Assembly: GCF_025994435.1 (NCBI RefSeq)
Contig: NZ_BAQK01000025.1
Location: forward strand, 1-64,000
Source: Gluconacetobacter johannae
Lineage (GTDB): Bacteria > Pseudomonadota > Alphaproteobacteria > Acetobacterales > Acetobacteraceae
Direction of reading: 5' to 3'
DNA: 64,000 bases
Shown here: positions 26,307-35,272 of the stretch, in pieces
How positions within the stretch are numbered: the stretch's first letter is position 1
How the letters are laid out: the number at the start of each line of letters is the position of its first letter
The notes under the pieces: model-generated
Told to the model about the DNA's origin: nothing
The model's database searches: none
What the model saw: only the letters and a program-made list of their open reading frames with translations
Position numbers and translations under genes: made by a program

Positions 26307-27506
26307 ATGAAAACCGAGTTTATTTCCCTGCTGACCGATATCCGCAAGCTGCTCGGCTGGCTGCCGGCGCCGGTGGCGTCGGTCCTGATGCTGTGCGCGG
26401 CCGGACTGATGGCGGAAATCCTCAGCCGCATCATCACCAAGCTGGTTCTGCGGATTCCCGGACAGAAGCGCGGGGCGTTCGTGCGGTCCTTTACCCTGGC
26501 CATGCAGCGCCCGGCGCGCATCATGCTGGTCATCATCTTCGTGGGCACGGCGCTTCCGGCCTCGGGCTTTTCGTACGCGACGCGGCAGGCGACGGGGCAT
26601 GGGCTGCTGGTCCTGTTCGTGCTCATGTTGGGCTACGCGGCGATCGTGGCGATGCGTATCCTGTCGGACGCCTATCTGACGCGCATCAACGGCAAGGACG
26701 ACCGGGACGACATCCTGTCGCGCACGCACATGACCCAGGTGCGCGTGCTGCGGCGGATGGCCGACATCCTGGTGGGGCTGCTGACGGTGGGATCGGCCCT
26801 GATGACGTTCGAATCGGTGCGCGAATACGGGCTGAGCCTCTTTGCCTCGGCCGGGGCCGCGTCCGTCGTGGTCGGCCTGGCCGCGCGGCCGCTGCTGACG
26901 AACCTGATCGCGGGCATGCAGATCGCCATGACGCAGCCGATCCGCATGGAAGATCTGATTATCATCAACGGCGACTGGGCCTGGGTGGAGGAAATCAACG
27001 CGACCTATGTCGTGCTGCGGGTCTGGGACTGGCGCCGTCATATCGTGCCGATTTCCTACTTTCTGGAAAATCCGTTCCAGAACTGGACGCATAATTCGGC
27101 GGCGCTGATCGGGGTGGTGTTCCTGCATGTGGATTTCCACGCGCCGATGGATCGCATCCGGGCGCGGCTGAACGACATCGTCCGGTCAACGGCCCTGTGG
27201 GATGGAAAAGTCTTCGACGTTCAGGTTTCGGATTGCAGCGCGCAGGTCATGACCATCCGGATCATCGCCAGCGCCCGCACGGCATTGCAGAGCTGGGACC
27301 TGCGGTGCGAAATCCGCGAGAAGATCATCGTCTTCCTGCGCGACGAATGCCCCGAGGCGCTGCCGCGGGAACGGATGGCCCATGTTACGTCACTTGCCGG
27401 CCAGGATGTCCTGACCACCACAGGTATCGTCTCGCCGCTGGTCGATCGGCCGCCGCCGGGGTCCTACACCGGGCCGGGCAGCGCGCCGCCGCCGTCCGTC
27501 TCCTGA
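26307..27506 (+). CDS. Mechanosensitive channel of the MscS family
   Basis: Inner-membrane osmotic safety valve. From the ATG at 26307 the 399-residue protein has about four to five membrane helices (near 20-40, 65-85, 95-115, 150-170), then the pore-lining segment AGAASVVVGLAARPLLTNLIAGMQIAM typical of MscS TM3, and the cytosolic beta domain beginning QPIRMEDLIIINGDWAWVEEI. The tail is Pro-rich. A frame extension to 26238 adds unlikely sequence. It is convergent with the APC permease, with a hairpin between. Confidence 0.88.
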   Translation: MKTEFISLLTDIRKLLGWLPAPVASVLMLCAAGLMAEILSRIITKLVLRIPGQKRGAFVRSFTLAMQRPARIMLVIIFVGTALPASGFSYATRQATGHGLLVLFVLMLGYAAIVAMRILSDAYLTRINGKDDRDDILSRTHMTQVRVLRRMADILVGLLTVGSALMTFESVREYGLSLFASAGAASVVVGLAARPLLTNLIAGMQIAMTQPIRMEDLIIINGDWAWVEEINATYVVLRVWDWRRHIVPISYFLENPFQNWTHNSAALIGVVFLHVDFHAPMDRIRARLNDIVRSTALWDGKVFDVQVSDCSAQVMTIRIIASARTALQSWDLRCEIREKIIVFLRDECPEALPRERMAHVTSLAGQDVLTTTGIVSPLVDRPPPGSYTGPGSAPPPSVS

Positions 27507-27516
27507 GGGGGCTGGC

Positions 27517-27530
27517 TCGGGCGTGCCCGA
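27517..27530. terminator. Bidirectional hairpin between mscS-like and APC permease genes
   Basis: Arms TCGGGC (27517-27522) and GCCCGA (27525-27530) separated by GT, flanked by GC-rich sequence, in the 30-base gap between two converging stop codons. Confidence 0.4.
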
Positions 27531-27536
27531 ACCCGG

Positions 27537-29081
27537 TCAGGACAGGGACCTGACGGCCGCGTTCTCGCGGCCCAGGAGCGAATGCGACCGGCCGTAGAAG
27601 ACGTAGCCCAGCACGCCCAGGACGACATAGCTTCCCAGGAGGATGGCCGGCAGGGGGTTGCCGTTCCACAGGGCGCGGATCATGTCCACGAACAGCGGGA
27701 CCATCATGATGACGCAGAACAGGATGCCCAGCGCCGGCGAGACGCCGATCCACACCCCGCCGATCCGCACCCCGCCCAGGGGCACGCTGAACGGGCGGGG
27801 CAGGTCGGGCCGGGTGTTGCGCTGCCAGATCACGGTGAAGCAGACGATGCCGAACGCCGTTGCCGTGCCCAGGCTGACCAGGTCGCTGATGATGTCGATC
27901 GGCAGCGTCGCGGTCGCCACCGCCACGACCAGGCCCAGGACGATGGTGCCGATCCAGGGCGTGCAGAATTTCGGATGCAGCCGGCAGAACATCGGCGGCA
28001 GCAGCCCGTCGCGGGCGATGGTGAAGAAGATGCGCGTCTGGCCGTAGAGCAGGCCCATAATCACCGAGCACAGGCCGGTCACCGCGCCGATCTTGATGAG
28101 AATCGCCAGCCAGGGCTGACCGATCGTATCGACCGCGATAGCCAGGGGATCGGCCACGCCGAGCTTGCGGTACGGGACGATGCCGATCAGCACCGCGGCC
28201 ACGCAGATATAGACCAGCGTACAGACCAGCAGGGACCCGATGATGCCCAGCGGCACGTCGCGCCGTGGGTTTCGGGCTTCGGCCGATGCGGTCGATACGG
28301 TCTCGAACCCCACATAGGCGAAGAAGATGACCGAGGCCGCGCGGAAGATGCCCGGCACCCCGTAATGGAACCCGCCTTCGCGCGGCGGGATGAACGGCAC
28401 CAGGTACGACGGGTGGACGTAATGAATGCCCACCGCCAGGAACAGCATCAGCACACCGACCTTGATAAACACGATGAACGTATTGATCCGGGCCGATTCC
28501 TCGACGCCCAGGACCAGGAAGAACGTGACCAGCAGAACGGATGACGCCCCCACGAGGTCGATCCGGGGCGCCACCAGCAGGCTGGCCCCATGGGCGGTCG
28601 GCAGCGTCTGCACCAGGGACGCGTGAAGGAAGGAGGGGACCGTGACGCCCAGATCCTGCAGCAGGCTGGTGGCATAGCCGGAAAACCCGGCGGCCACGCC
28701 CGCGCAGGACACCCCATATTCCAGCAGCAGCAGCCATCCCACCGCCCAGGCGGCGCGTTCGCCCATCGACACATAGGCGTAGCTGTACGCCGAGCCCGAC
28801 ACCGGCATCGTCGAGGCCAGTTCCCCGTAGGAAAACGCCGTGAACAGGCAGGCCAGGCCAGCCACCAGGAAGGACAGCAGGATGGCCGGCCCGGCATAGT
28901 TCGCGGCGGCGGTGCCGGTCATGACATAGATCCCGGCGCCGATCGTCGAGCCGATTCCCAGCATCATGAGCTGGACCGGACCGAGGGTGCGGCGCAACCC
29001 GTGCGTCAGGCTTTCGGACTCGATCTGCTGGATGGATTTGCGAAGCGCCAGGCGCCGGGGCGAGGAGGGAACAGTCGGCAT
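27537..29081 (-). CDS. APC-family amino acid permease (cationic amino acid transporter-like)
   Basis: A 514-residue inner-membrane protein with about 12-14 hydrophobic segments. The N-terminal LGIGSTIGAGIYVMTG is the APC signature that forms the substrate site in the first helix, followed by GPAILLSFLVAGLACLFTAFSYGELA. Conserved FFAYVGFETVSTASAEARNP in the middle is typical of the cationic amino acid transporter/YfnA subgroup. The N-terminal cytosolic segment (RRLALRKSIQQIESE...) is normal for this group. Transported amino acid is not predictable. It begins near 29081 with no close partner. Confidence 0.88.
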   Translation of the reverse strand: MPTVPSSPRRLALRKSIQQIESESLTHGLRRTLGPVQLMMLGIGSTIGAGIYVMTGTAAANYAGPAILLSFLVAGLACLFTAFSYGELASTMPVSGSAYSYAYVSMGERAAWAVGWLLLLEYGVSCAGVAAGFSGYATSLLQDLGVTVPSFLHASLVQTLPTAHGASLLVAPRIDLVGASSVLLVTFFLVLGVEESARINTFIVFIKVGVLMLFLAVGIHYVHPSYLVPFIPPREGGFHYGVPGIFRAASVIFFAYVGFETVSTASAEARNPRRDVPLGIIGSLLVCTLVYICVAAVLIGIVPYRKLGVADPLAIAVDTIGQPWLAILIKIGAVTGLCSVIMGLLYGQTRIFFTIARDGLLPPMFCRLHPKFCTPWIGTIVLGLVVAVATATLPIDIISDLVSLGTATAFGIVCFTVIWQRNTRPDLPRPFSVPLGGVRIGGVWIGVSPALGILFCVIMMVPLFVDMIRALWNGNPLPAILLGSYVVLGVLGYVFYGRSHSLLGRENAAVRSLS

Positions 29082-29159
29082 GAAACGAAGCCTAACATGC
29101 CGCGCAAAAACTGTATCGCAATGAAAAGGAGTTGCCGCCCTGTTCGATCCTGCGGGTGG

Positions 29160-29939
29160 TCAATGGCGACGATCCGCCAGGGCGTCGGCGACGGCGGGTT
29201 CGATCATGCGGGCGATCGCCTCCTGCGTCGTGGCGGTCGGGTGCAGGGGCGGATCGGGGGGCGTCAGATGCGGGTCGAGGAAGCGCGACGGATCGGGCGC
29301 GCCGTCACGTTCCACCGCCGTCCCGACATCCGCATAGTGCAGCCAGGGGCGGCCCCGGCGGATATCGTCCTGCAACGCACGGTTGAGCTGGCGGGTGTTC
29401 GCCGTGATCCAGGCCGAGCGGATGGACGGCAGGACGCCCAGAAGCAGGACGCGGCTGGACGGGAATCGGGCATGGATCGTGTCGACGATCCGGACGACGC
29501 CCGGATAGGTCTGCCCCGCGTCCGTATGGACATGGCCGAAATTATTGGCCCCGATCAGAACGACGAACAGGCGGGGTGGGGTACGGAAATCCAGCTCGCC
29601 ATGGGCCAGGCGCCACAGCACGTGGCAGGTGCTGTCCCCCTTGAACCCCAGGTTGAGGGCGTGCCGGTCGCCGTAATACCGCTGCCACACCGGGGCGAAA
29701 TCGCGCCAGGCTTCCGGCCCGTTCCGTTCCCAGTTCTGGGTGATCGAATCGCCCAGCCAGACGACATCGAATCGGCCATGGGCGATTTCGGCCTGCTTTT
29801 CGGCGAATCGCTGGCGCCACCAGGGCGTGTCCATGCGCGATACGGGCTGGATCGCGATGTTGGCGCGGACGGCGTTGGCAGGGGCGGCGCCCAGCCCCAG
29901 CAGGGCCAGGAGGGGTAGGGCGGATAAAAAGGGGCGCAT
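29160..29939 (-). CDS. Exported SGNH/GDSL-family hydrolase
   Basis: A 259-residue secreted esterase-like protein. A signal peptide (MRPFLSALPLLALLGLGAAPANA) precedes the block I nucleophile in WLGDSITQNW (S65), then G100-type GFKGDST, block III GANN (130-133) and a C-terminal D229/H233 region (DPPLHP) that would supply the rest of the triad; the Asp-His spacing is one residue longer than the usual D-x2-H. The layout resembles PAF-acetylhydrolase-like SGNH proteins. Natural substrate is unknown; acyl groups on surface glycans or extracellular esters are plausible. It lies just upstream of the APC permease and after uppP, all on the minus strand. Confidence 0.85.
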   Translation of the reverse strand: MRPFLSALPLLALLGLGAAPANAVRANIAIQPVSRMDTPWWRQRFAEKQAEIAHGRFDVVWLGDSITQNWERNGPEAWRDFAPVWQRYYGDRHALNLGFKGDSTCHVLWRLAHGELDFRTPPRLFVVLIGANNFGHVHTDAGQTYPGVVRIVDTIHARFPSSRVLLLGVLPSIRSAWITANTRQLNRALQDDIRRGRPWLHYADVGTAVERDGAPDPSRFLDPHLTPPDPPLHPTATTQEAIARMIEPAVADALADRRH

Positions 29940-29960
29940 AAGGTCGGGTTCCGCAGCAGG

Positions 29961-30803
29961 TCAGTGGCCGAGAAGGACAAAGGCCACCGCGCCGATTCCC
30001 AGGCAGTAATAGCCGAACGGCCGCAGCGCCCATTGTTCGTGGCTGTGGAAATAGCGCATCAGGAACGCGGTGCTGGCCAGGGCGGTGATGGCGGCGATCA
30101 CCGCGCCGATCGTCGCGGTCTGCATCGTGCCGGGCGGGATGTCGACATGGCGCAGGTGGAAGGCCTCGCGCACCGTCGCGGCGATGATGACCGGCTGGGC
30201 CATCAGGAACGAGAAGCGCGCGGCCCCTTCGTGATTGAGGTTACGCAGCAGGCCGCCGATGATGGTTGCCCCCGACCGCGAAATGCCCGGCAGAAAGGCA
30301 AGGCATTGCCACAGGCCGATCACGGCGGCGTCGGCGTAGGTCAGCGCGGCGATGGCCCGGTCGGGGTGGACGCGCTCGCGGCTCTTGATCCGTTCGGTCA
30401 CCAGCAGGAGGGCGCCGTTCAGGATCAGGAAGATCGCGGCGAATCGCGCGGTGCCGAACAGGGCGCGCAGCCAATGCTCCAGGGCCCCTCCGATGATGAC
30501 TGCCGGGATGGTGGCGACCACCAGCAGCGCGATGATATGGATGCTTTCGGCCTGTCGCTGGGTGCCGTCCCGGCCGGTCAGGCCCTGGACGATCGCAGAC
30601 CAGTCCTTCCAGAAGAAGACCAGCAGCGCCACCGCCGTTCCCAGGTGCAGCATCACCAGGAAGGGCAGGAAGGTGTCGCCATGGGGATCGAGCGACCAGT
30701 GCAACAGGGCGGGCACGATCACGGCGTGCCCCAGGCTGCTCACGGGAAACAATTCCGTGGCGCCTTGCAGGATGGCAATCAAGATAGCTTGGATGAGTGT
30801 CAT
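29961..30803 (-). CDS. uppP: Undecaprenyl-diphosphatase (UppP/BacA)
   Basis: Integral membrane phosphatase recycling undecaprenyl diphosphate to the monophosphate carrier for peptidoglycan and other wall glycans. The 280-residue protein (ATG 30803, MTLIQAILIA) has about eight helices and both signature blocks: QGATELFPVSSLGH near residue 13 and LPGISRSGATII in the second half. The first block has Gln where E. coli has Glu in EGLTEFLPVSSTGH, a variant I associate with a proteobacterial subgroup. A start five codons earlier (30818) is possible. It is divergent from the MlaD-like gene. Confidence 0.92.
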   Translation of the reverse strand: MTLIQAILIAILQGATELFPVSSLGHAVIVPALLHWSLDPHGDTFLPFLVMLHLGTAVALLVFFWKDWSAIVQGLTGRDGTQRQAESIHIIALLVVATIPAVIIGGALEHWLRALFGTARFAAIFLILNGALLLVTERIKSRERVHPDRAIAALTYADAAVIGLWQCLAFLPGISRSGATIIGGLLRNLNHEGAARFSFLMAQPVIIAATVREAFHLRHVDIPPGTMQTATIGAVIAAITALASTAFLMRYFHSHEQWALRPFGYYCLGIGAVAFVLLGH

Positions 30804-30896
30804 TGTCCGGCTGTCCATGGCGAATTACAATGTTGTCGTGCCCCAGTTTTCGGGGATGCCGCAAGCGGATACCGCTTCGGGATTTAGGAGGAACGT

Positions 30897-31364
30897 TTGG
30901 CGCGAGAAAATGGCAGCGCGATAATTTTCAGCGGGTTGGTCCTGCTGGTCGCCGGGGCGTTCTATGCCTATGCGCGGGCGACGCAGGTCGATCTGAGCCA
31001 TGATCGCTATGCGCTGGACGCGCGTTTCCTGTCGGCGAACGGCCTGCATGTGGGGGCCGAGGTGCAACTGGCCGGCGTGCCCGTCGGCCGCGTCGCCGCC
31101 ATCACCCTGGACCCGGCCAGCTATATGGCCGATGTCCGCTTCACCGTGGACCGGAACCTGTCGCTGCCCGCCGATTCGGGTGTCATGATCGGCAGCGCCA
31201 CGATGACTGCGGACGATGCGCTGATGATCGTGCCCGGCAAGGCGGCGGCGCGCCTGGCGCCCGGGGCCGTCATCACCAACGCCCAGGAAGCCGTCAGCCT
31301 GGAGCAGCAGGTCAGCAACTACATCTTCGGCAATGGCGGCCTGCCGTCCGATTCGACGCAATAG
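30897..31364 (+). CDS. MCE/MlaD-like lipid-transport protein
   Basis: A 155-residue protein with one N-terminal membrane anchor (IIFSGLVLLVAGAFYAYA) and a single MCE domain (about 38-115: YALDARFLSANGLHVGAEVQLAGVPVGRVAAITLDP), as in MlaD, the periplasmic hexameric lipid-binding part of the Mla phospholipid transport system. The start appears to be TTG at 30897, five bases after a perfect AGGAG(G) at 30886-30891, so a non-ATG start is well supported. No mlaE/mlaF genes are adjacent; in some acetic acid bacteria these components are dispersed, so partner genes must be sought elsewhere. Confidence 0.85.
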   Translation: MARENGSAIIFSGLVLLVAGAFYAYARATQVDLSHDRYALDARFLSANGLHVGAEVQLAGVPVGRVAAITLDPASYMADVRFTVDRNLSLPADSGVMIGSATMTADDALMIVPGKAAARLAPGAVITNAQEAVSLEQQVSNYIFGNGGLPSDSTQ

Positions 31365-31417
31365 GGCGGCGCGTCGGGGGCGGTCGGAATGACAGAAATA
31401 ATCGGTCGGGGCGGAGC

Positions 31418-32158
31418 ATGAAATATATCTATATAAATAGAGACAAGGACGTCAAAAGGAGGGAAATTTTTTTAGAAAAAAATTTTCATGTAGAAAACAT
31501 TGAGAGATTTAGTGCTGTAGATAAACAAAATATAAATAAAAATGACCTCATAGGCAGAGGGATATTGAATGAAGATTGCATTTATGGAAATGCCGCAATA
31601 GCAAACGCGCTTTCCCATATATATCTGTGGAGCGGTGTTATCGAGAGCGGAAAATCTGCATGTATATTTGAAGATGATGCAATAATTTGTAAAAACTTCA
31701 CATCGGAATGTAAAAAGGTAATAGATTCTCTGGGTGAGGATTGGGATATTGTTTTATTTGGAAATAATTTTGATGCAAGTTTATATTTGTGTATAGTTCC
31801 TGGAGTTTTGGACGGAGTTGTTTCTTTCAATAGTAAAAAATTCGCAGAAAATGCGGATAATTTTTCAGATATTACCATTGATGCGAAGGCCGTGAAATTA
31901 TTGGAGGCATTTGGCCTTTGTGGGTACGCTATATCTCCCAGAGGGGCTGGTAAATTGATGAATTCCATAATTCCAATAAGAGATATGACATTTAATATTG
32001 ATATTGTTGGCGGTTTATATAAAAATGGAAGCTTGGATAATTTTTTATGTGCAGCATATAAGCAAATGAATGCTTATTGCTGTGTGCCTCCACTGTGCGT
32101 TTCAAAAAATGATAAATCCATTTCTACCATGTGGAATGGAGAAGATTTTTATCATTAG
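31418..32158 (+). CDS. Glycosyltransferase family 25 protein (LPS/LOS glycosyltransferase-like), AT-rich
   Basis: The 246-residue product begins MKYIYINRDKDVKRREIF, typical of GT25 lipooligosaccharide galactosyltransferases, and has the metal-binding acidic motif in CIFEDDAII (E85-D86-D87) plus GYAISPRGAGKLM. It would transfer a sugar to surface polysaccharide at the cytosolic face. Base composition is the oddity: two sample lines inside the gene (31441-31500 and 31801-31860) are 28% and 35% G+C, against 67% in the line just upstream (31261-31320), with matching AT-ending codon use. This strongly suggests recent horizontal acquisition. No transposase or tRNA flanks it. Confidence 0.85.
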   Translation: MKYIYINRDKDVKRREIFLEKNFHVENIERFSAVDKQNINKNDLIGRGILNEDCIYGNAAIANALSHIYLWSGVIESGKSACIFEDDAIICKNFTSECKKVIDSLGEDWDIVLFGNNFDASLYLCIVPGVLDGVVSFNSKKFAENADNFSDITIDAKAVKLLEAFGLCGYAISPRGAGKLMNSIIPIRDMTFNIDIVGGLYKNGSLDNFLCAAYKQMNAYCCVPPLCVSKNDKSISTMWNGEDFYH

Positions 32159-32182
32159 TGCTCGGAAACATATTTGATCTGA

Positions 32183-32200
32183 TGCCGGTCTTGCCCGGCA
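32183..32200. terminator. Hairpin between GT25 gene and small minus-strand gene
   Basis: Arms TGCCGG (32183-32188) and CCGGCA (32195-32200) with a six-base loop, 25 bases after the GT25 stop and downstream of the converging minus-strand ORF. Base composition has already returned to the GC-rich background here. Confidence 0.35.
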
Positions 32201-32241
32201 GCGTTTCCGGAAACCGCCCTGCGGAAGCCGCCACGCGCTGG

Positions 32242-32493
32242 CTAGGTCGGGTCGTCTTCCGACCCGCCATCCGTTTCCGGCCAGCGGGCGGGGCCGAGAT
32301 AGCGCCACGCCGCCATGGCCGGTCCCGCGTGTTTCTGCCGCCAGCGGGACAGGACCCACAGGCGCCGGTGCGCCTCCCACCATCCCCAGATTTTCTCGCC
32401 CTGTGGGTCGAGCAGCGCGTGGGGGCCGGTGGTCTCCGGGTCGCGCGGAATACCAATATGTTCGGGATCGGGCCAGGCGGGATCATGCGTCAT
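32242..32493 (-). CDS. Small Trp-rich hypothetical protein
   Basis: An 83-residue frame starting ATG at 32493 and ending TAG at 32242. The sequence (IGIPRDPETTGPHALLDPQGEKIWGWWEAHRRLWVLSRWRQKH in two runs) is Trp- and Pro-rich, has no signal peptide or membrane helix, and looks like a folded small protein rather than antisense noise. The ribosome-binding site is weak. I do not recognise a family. It lies in the otherwise empty 440 bases between the AT-rich glycosyltransferase and the FAD oxidase; 32494-32601 holds nothing else I can support. Confidence 0.5.
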   Translation of the reverse strand: MTHDPAWPDPEHIGIPRDPETTGPHALLDPQGEKIWGWWEAHRRLWVLSRWRQKHAGPAMAAWRYLGPARWPETDGGSEDDPT

Positions 32494-32601
32494 GTCCGCC
32501 AGCCTAGCCGCGTGGCCCGAGACCCCATAATCGGTGACCGCATGAGCGTTATGCGGGAACCGACCCCTTCCTTCATCCTTTGAAATCCGTCCGCGACGCT
32601 G

Positions 32602-33978
32602 TCACGCCGCCGGGCGGATGTTCTGGTTGACGTGAAACAGGTTGGTGGGGTCGAATTTCGCCTTGAGGGCGGCGAGGCGCGGGTAGTTGGCGCCGTAGCT
32701 CGCCTTGATCCGGCCTTCGCCTTCGTCATCCATCATGAAATTGGGATAGGCGCCTTCCAGGTCGAAGGGGTGCACCGCCGCCCAATACGCCCGTGCCCAG
32801 TCCCGCAGCGCATCGGCCCTGGCCGGATCGGGATCGACGCCGGCGATGACCATGGACCATGTCGCGTCGCGGACGGCCCATGCGGTATCGCCCCGGGCCT
32901 TCGCGTGCACCGCGCCGTCGATCGGGTAGAGATGCATGAGCGACAGCGCGCTGGGGGCCTGGGCGGCATGCGCGATATGGGCCGCGATCGCCGCGTCCGG
33001 CAGCGATTTGACGAAATCGCCCTTCCAGTACCATTGCAGCCCCGGCGGGCAGAGCGCGTCGAACAGGGTCTGCAGCATCGGATAGGCAATCGGCCCCGCC
33101 CAGTCGATGAGCGGCGTCGGCAGGGCGGGGCGGACGGCGTTGACGGCGGCCTCGGCCCCGTCGCCGTTATGCGAGACGAGCAGCACGCACATCCGTTTCC
33201 CCCAATGTTCGGGCGGGAAGGGCGCACTGGGCGGCACCGTCTGCAGGCCGAGAAAGATGTAGAACGCGTCCGATGCGTTCTGCAGGAAATCCCGATACCA
33301 TCGCATCACCGTTTCCGCGTCCGACAGGTCGAAGATGATCGGTCCGCCATAGAGCCTGTCCGCCGGATGGGTACGGAACAGGAAACTGGTCACTACGCCG
33401 AAATTGCCGCCGCCCCCGCGCAGCGCCCAGAGAAGATCGGCATTGTCGTCTTCGCCGGCGACGACGAAGCGACCATCGGCCAGCACCACGTCGGCCTCGA
33501 TCAGGCTGTCGATGGCGAGGCCGTATTGCCGCGCCAGATAGCCATGGCCGCCGCTCAGCGTCAGGCCGGCGACGCCGGTGGTGGAGATGATCCCGAAGGG
33601 CACAGCCTGGCCGAACGCGTGGGTGGCATGGTCGACCTCCCCGGTCGTGCAGCCGGGACCCACCCTGACCGTACGGTTGCGGGGATCGACGCGGATGCCC
33701 TTCATGGCCGACAGGTCGATGACCAGCCCGTCATCGACGCTGCCCAAACCGGGTCCGTTATGGCCGCCGCCGCGTATGGCGATGGGCAGGGCCTTGTCGC
33801 GGCCGAACGCCACGGCGGCCATGACGTCGGCGGCGTCGGCGCAACGGGCGATCAGGCGCGGCCGCCTGTCGATCATGGCGTTATAGAGCCTGCGGGCGTC
33901 GTCATACTCCGCGTCACCCGCCTGAATGACGGGCCCGCGCAGGGTTGCCGCGAAGCGGCTGATGTCTTCGTCGTCCAT
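32602..33978 (-). CDS. FAD-binding oxidoreductase with berberine-bridge (BBE) C-terminus
   Basis: A 458-residue VAO/PCMH-type flavoprotein. The N-terminal FAD domain has AIRGGGHNGPG with H73 as the likely covalent FAD attachment, then GPGCTTGEVD and the GVAGLTLSGGHGYL loop; the position where bicovalent members carry a second cysteine is Ser/Thr here, so attachment is probably single. The C-terminal BBE segment (NFMMDDEGEGRIKASYG ... LKAKFDPTNLFHVNQNI) is complete. There is no signal peptide, so it is cytosolic. Relatives oxidise sugars, alcohols or alkaloids; substrate unknown. It is a single-gene unit. Confidence 0.88.
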   Translation of the reverse strand: MDDEDISRFAATLRGPVIQAGDAEYDDARRLYNAMIDRRPRLIARCADAADVMAAVAFGRDKALPIAIRGGGHNGPGLGSVDDGLVIDLSAMKGIRVDPRNRTVRVGPGCTTGEVDHATHAFGQAVPFGIISTTGVAGLTLSGGHGYLARQYGLAIDSLIEADVVLADGRFVVAGEDDNADLLWALRGGGGNFGVVTSFLFRTHPADRLYGGPIIFDLSDAETVMRWYRDFLQNASDAFYIFLGLQTVPPSAPFPPEHWGKRMCVLLVSHNGDGAEAAVNAVRPALPTPLIDWAGPIAYPMLQTLFDALCPPGLQWYWKGDFVKSLPDAAIAAHIAHAAQAPSALSLMHLYPIDGAVHAKARGDTAWAVRDATWSMVIAGVDPDPARADALRDWARAYWAAVHPFDLEGAYPNFMMDDEGEGRIKASYGANYPRLAALKAKFDPTNLFHVNQNIRPAA

Positions 33979-34174
33979 GAGGTCTGCTCCCGGACCGAAC
34001 CGGCGCCGGCTTCGGACGGGTGGCCCAGGGGGCGCGTCTGGCCGGGGGCGCCGGATCTGTGGATAAACAGGGAGGTGATGCCGCGCGCGGCCTGTGTCGA
34101 GGGGCGGCGCGCCCAGGCGGTCGCATTTTTCCGCGCCGGAGAAGGCGCGTCAGGTCAAAAATGCAACTGGAGTG

Positions 34175-35272
34175 CTAATCGTTCAGAGGATAGGAGGCCA
34201 GCAGCCGTCTCTGCAACCGCCAGTAGCGCAGCATCGTGAAGGCGCCGCTGGTGCGCCAGCCCGCCTTCTTCTTCTTGGCGCCGATCCGGAACGTCTCGCG
34301 GTAATGCAGGAACTGCGTGGCGTAGGCTTCGCGCAGGGTGGTGCGAGAATCCCAGATATGGGTGGCCTCGGAGCCGACTCCGTTGATCTCGATGATCTCG
34401 AACCCCACGCCCAGGCGCAGGGCGGCGATCGATTCGAATTTCAGGTCGATCCGGCCGAAATGGAAATCGGGCACGTCCTGCATGATCCGGTCGATCTGTT
34501 CGACCAGCGCCGGGGTGATGTCGTCGGCGCCGTTGCGGAAGATCGACCCCTTGCAATGATTCCCCGCGAAGACCAGCCGCAGGGGTTCGCCCGTCGGCAG
34601 GATGTCGTGCACCCGTTCGCCCAGTCGGGGCAGGTAGAGATGCGGGACCAGGCGCGTCCGCGCGTCGGCGTCGATCAACTGCCGCACCGTGGAGCGTCCG
34701 TCGCCGACCAGCACCGGCGCTTCCTTGTAGGTCAGTGACGTGATGCGCCCCTGCGCCTCGTCGGGATGGCGGATGTAGAAGACGCCGGCCTCGTGCTCGA
34801 AGGGGATCAGCCGTTGCAGGACCAGGCGGATGCCACGCGGATACTGGTCCAGCGTCAGGGCCAGGTCGTCCTGGCTTTCGATCAGCTTCACCCCGGTGCC
34901 GTTGCAGCCGATATCGGGCTTCAGGACGACGGGCAGGGACAGGCCGGCCTGTTCCAGCGCCATGCGCGCCGCCCGGCCATCGTCGGTCGATCCGGTGACG
35001 ATGGTGGTGTAGGGGGCGATCCAGCGCCGGGCCTCGTCCCCGGCCATGTCCAGGATCGAGGTCTTGCTTTCCCCGCACAGGCCGCCGGTCTCGATCCGCG
35101 GATTCGCCGCTGTCGGCAGGCTGAAATCCCGGTGCCGAAGGCCCATCAGGATCCAGTAGAGCACGACCGGGGTATAGAATACCCAGCCCGGCCAGAATTC
35201 GAACAGCGACAGCGGTGAGGGCTGGCGTGTCTTGCCGGCGGCCGGCGTCGCGGCGGTCGAGGCCTGGTTCAT
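34175..35272 (-). CDS. Membrane-anchored ATP-grasp ligase-like protein
   Basis: The 365-residue product starts with a short Ser/Ala/Pro stretch and one hydrophobic segment (FWPGWVFYTPVVLYWILMGL). An ATP-grasp fold follows: PVVLKPDIGCNGTGVKLI (ATP-lid lysine region), GDGRSTVRQLI (as in cyanophycin-synthetase-like ligases) and the metal-binding GRIDLKF...GFEIIEINGVGSEATHIWD. Such enzymes join a carboxylate to an amine or thiol; the substrate here is unknown. The ATG overlaps the stop of the DedA gene (ATGA), so the two are coupled, suggesting the product or its lipid substrate is membrane-borne. Confidence 0.8.
   Translation of the reverse strand: MNQASTAATPAAGKTRQPSPLSLFEFWPGWVFYTPVVLYWILMGLRHRDFSLPTAANPRIETGGLCGESKTSILDMAGDEARRWIAPYTTIVTGSTDDGRAARMALEQAGLSLPVVLKPDIGCNGTGVKLIESQDDLALTLDQYPRGIRLVLQRLIPFEHEAGVFYIRHPDEAQGRITSLTYKEAPVLVGDGRSTVRQLIDADARTRLVPHLYLPRLGERVHDILPTGEPLRLVFAGNHCKGSIFRNGADDITPALVEQIDRIMQDVPDFHFGRIDLKFESIAALRLGVGFEIIEINGVGSEATHIWDSRTTLREAYATQFLHYRETFRIGAKKKKAGWRTSGAFTMLRYWRLQRRLLASYPLND

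Noticed and set aside
33649..33658. C110 of the FAD oxidase as a second covalent flavin attachment
   Set aside because: In bicovalent relatives the cysteine lies about 60 residues after the attachment His; here the spacing is 37 and the proper position is Ser/Thr.
34058..34066. Perfect reverse DnaA box (TGTGGATAA) upstream of the FAD oxidase
   Set aside because: Single isolated nonamer with no second box or AT-rich tract nearby; a chance occurrence cannot be excluded in 64 kb.
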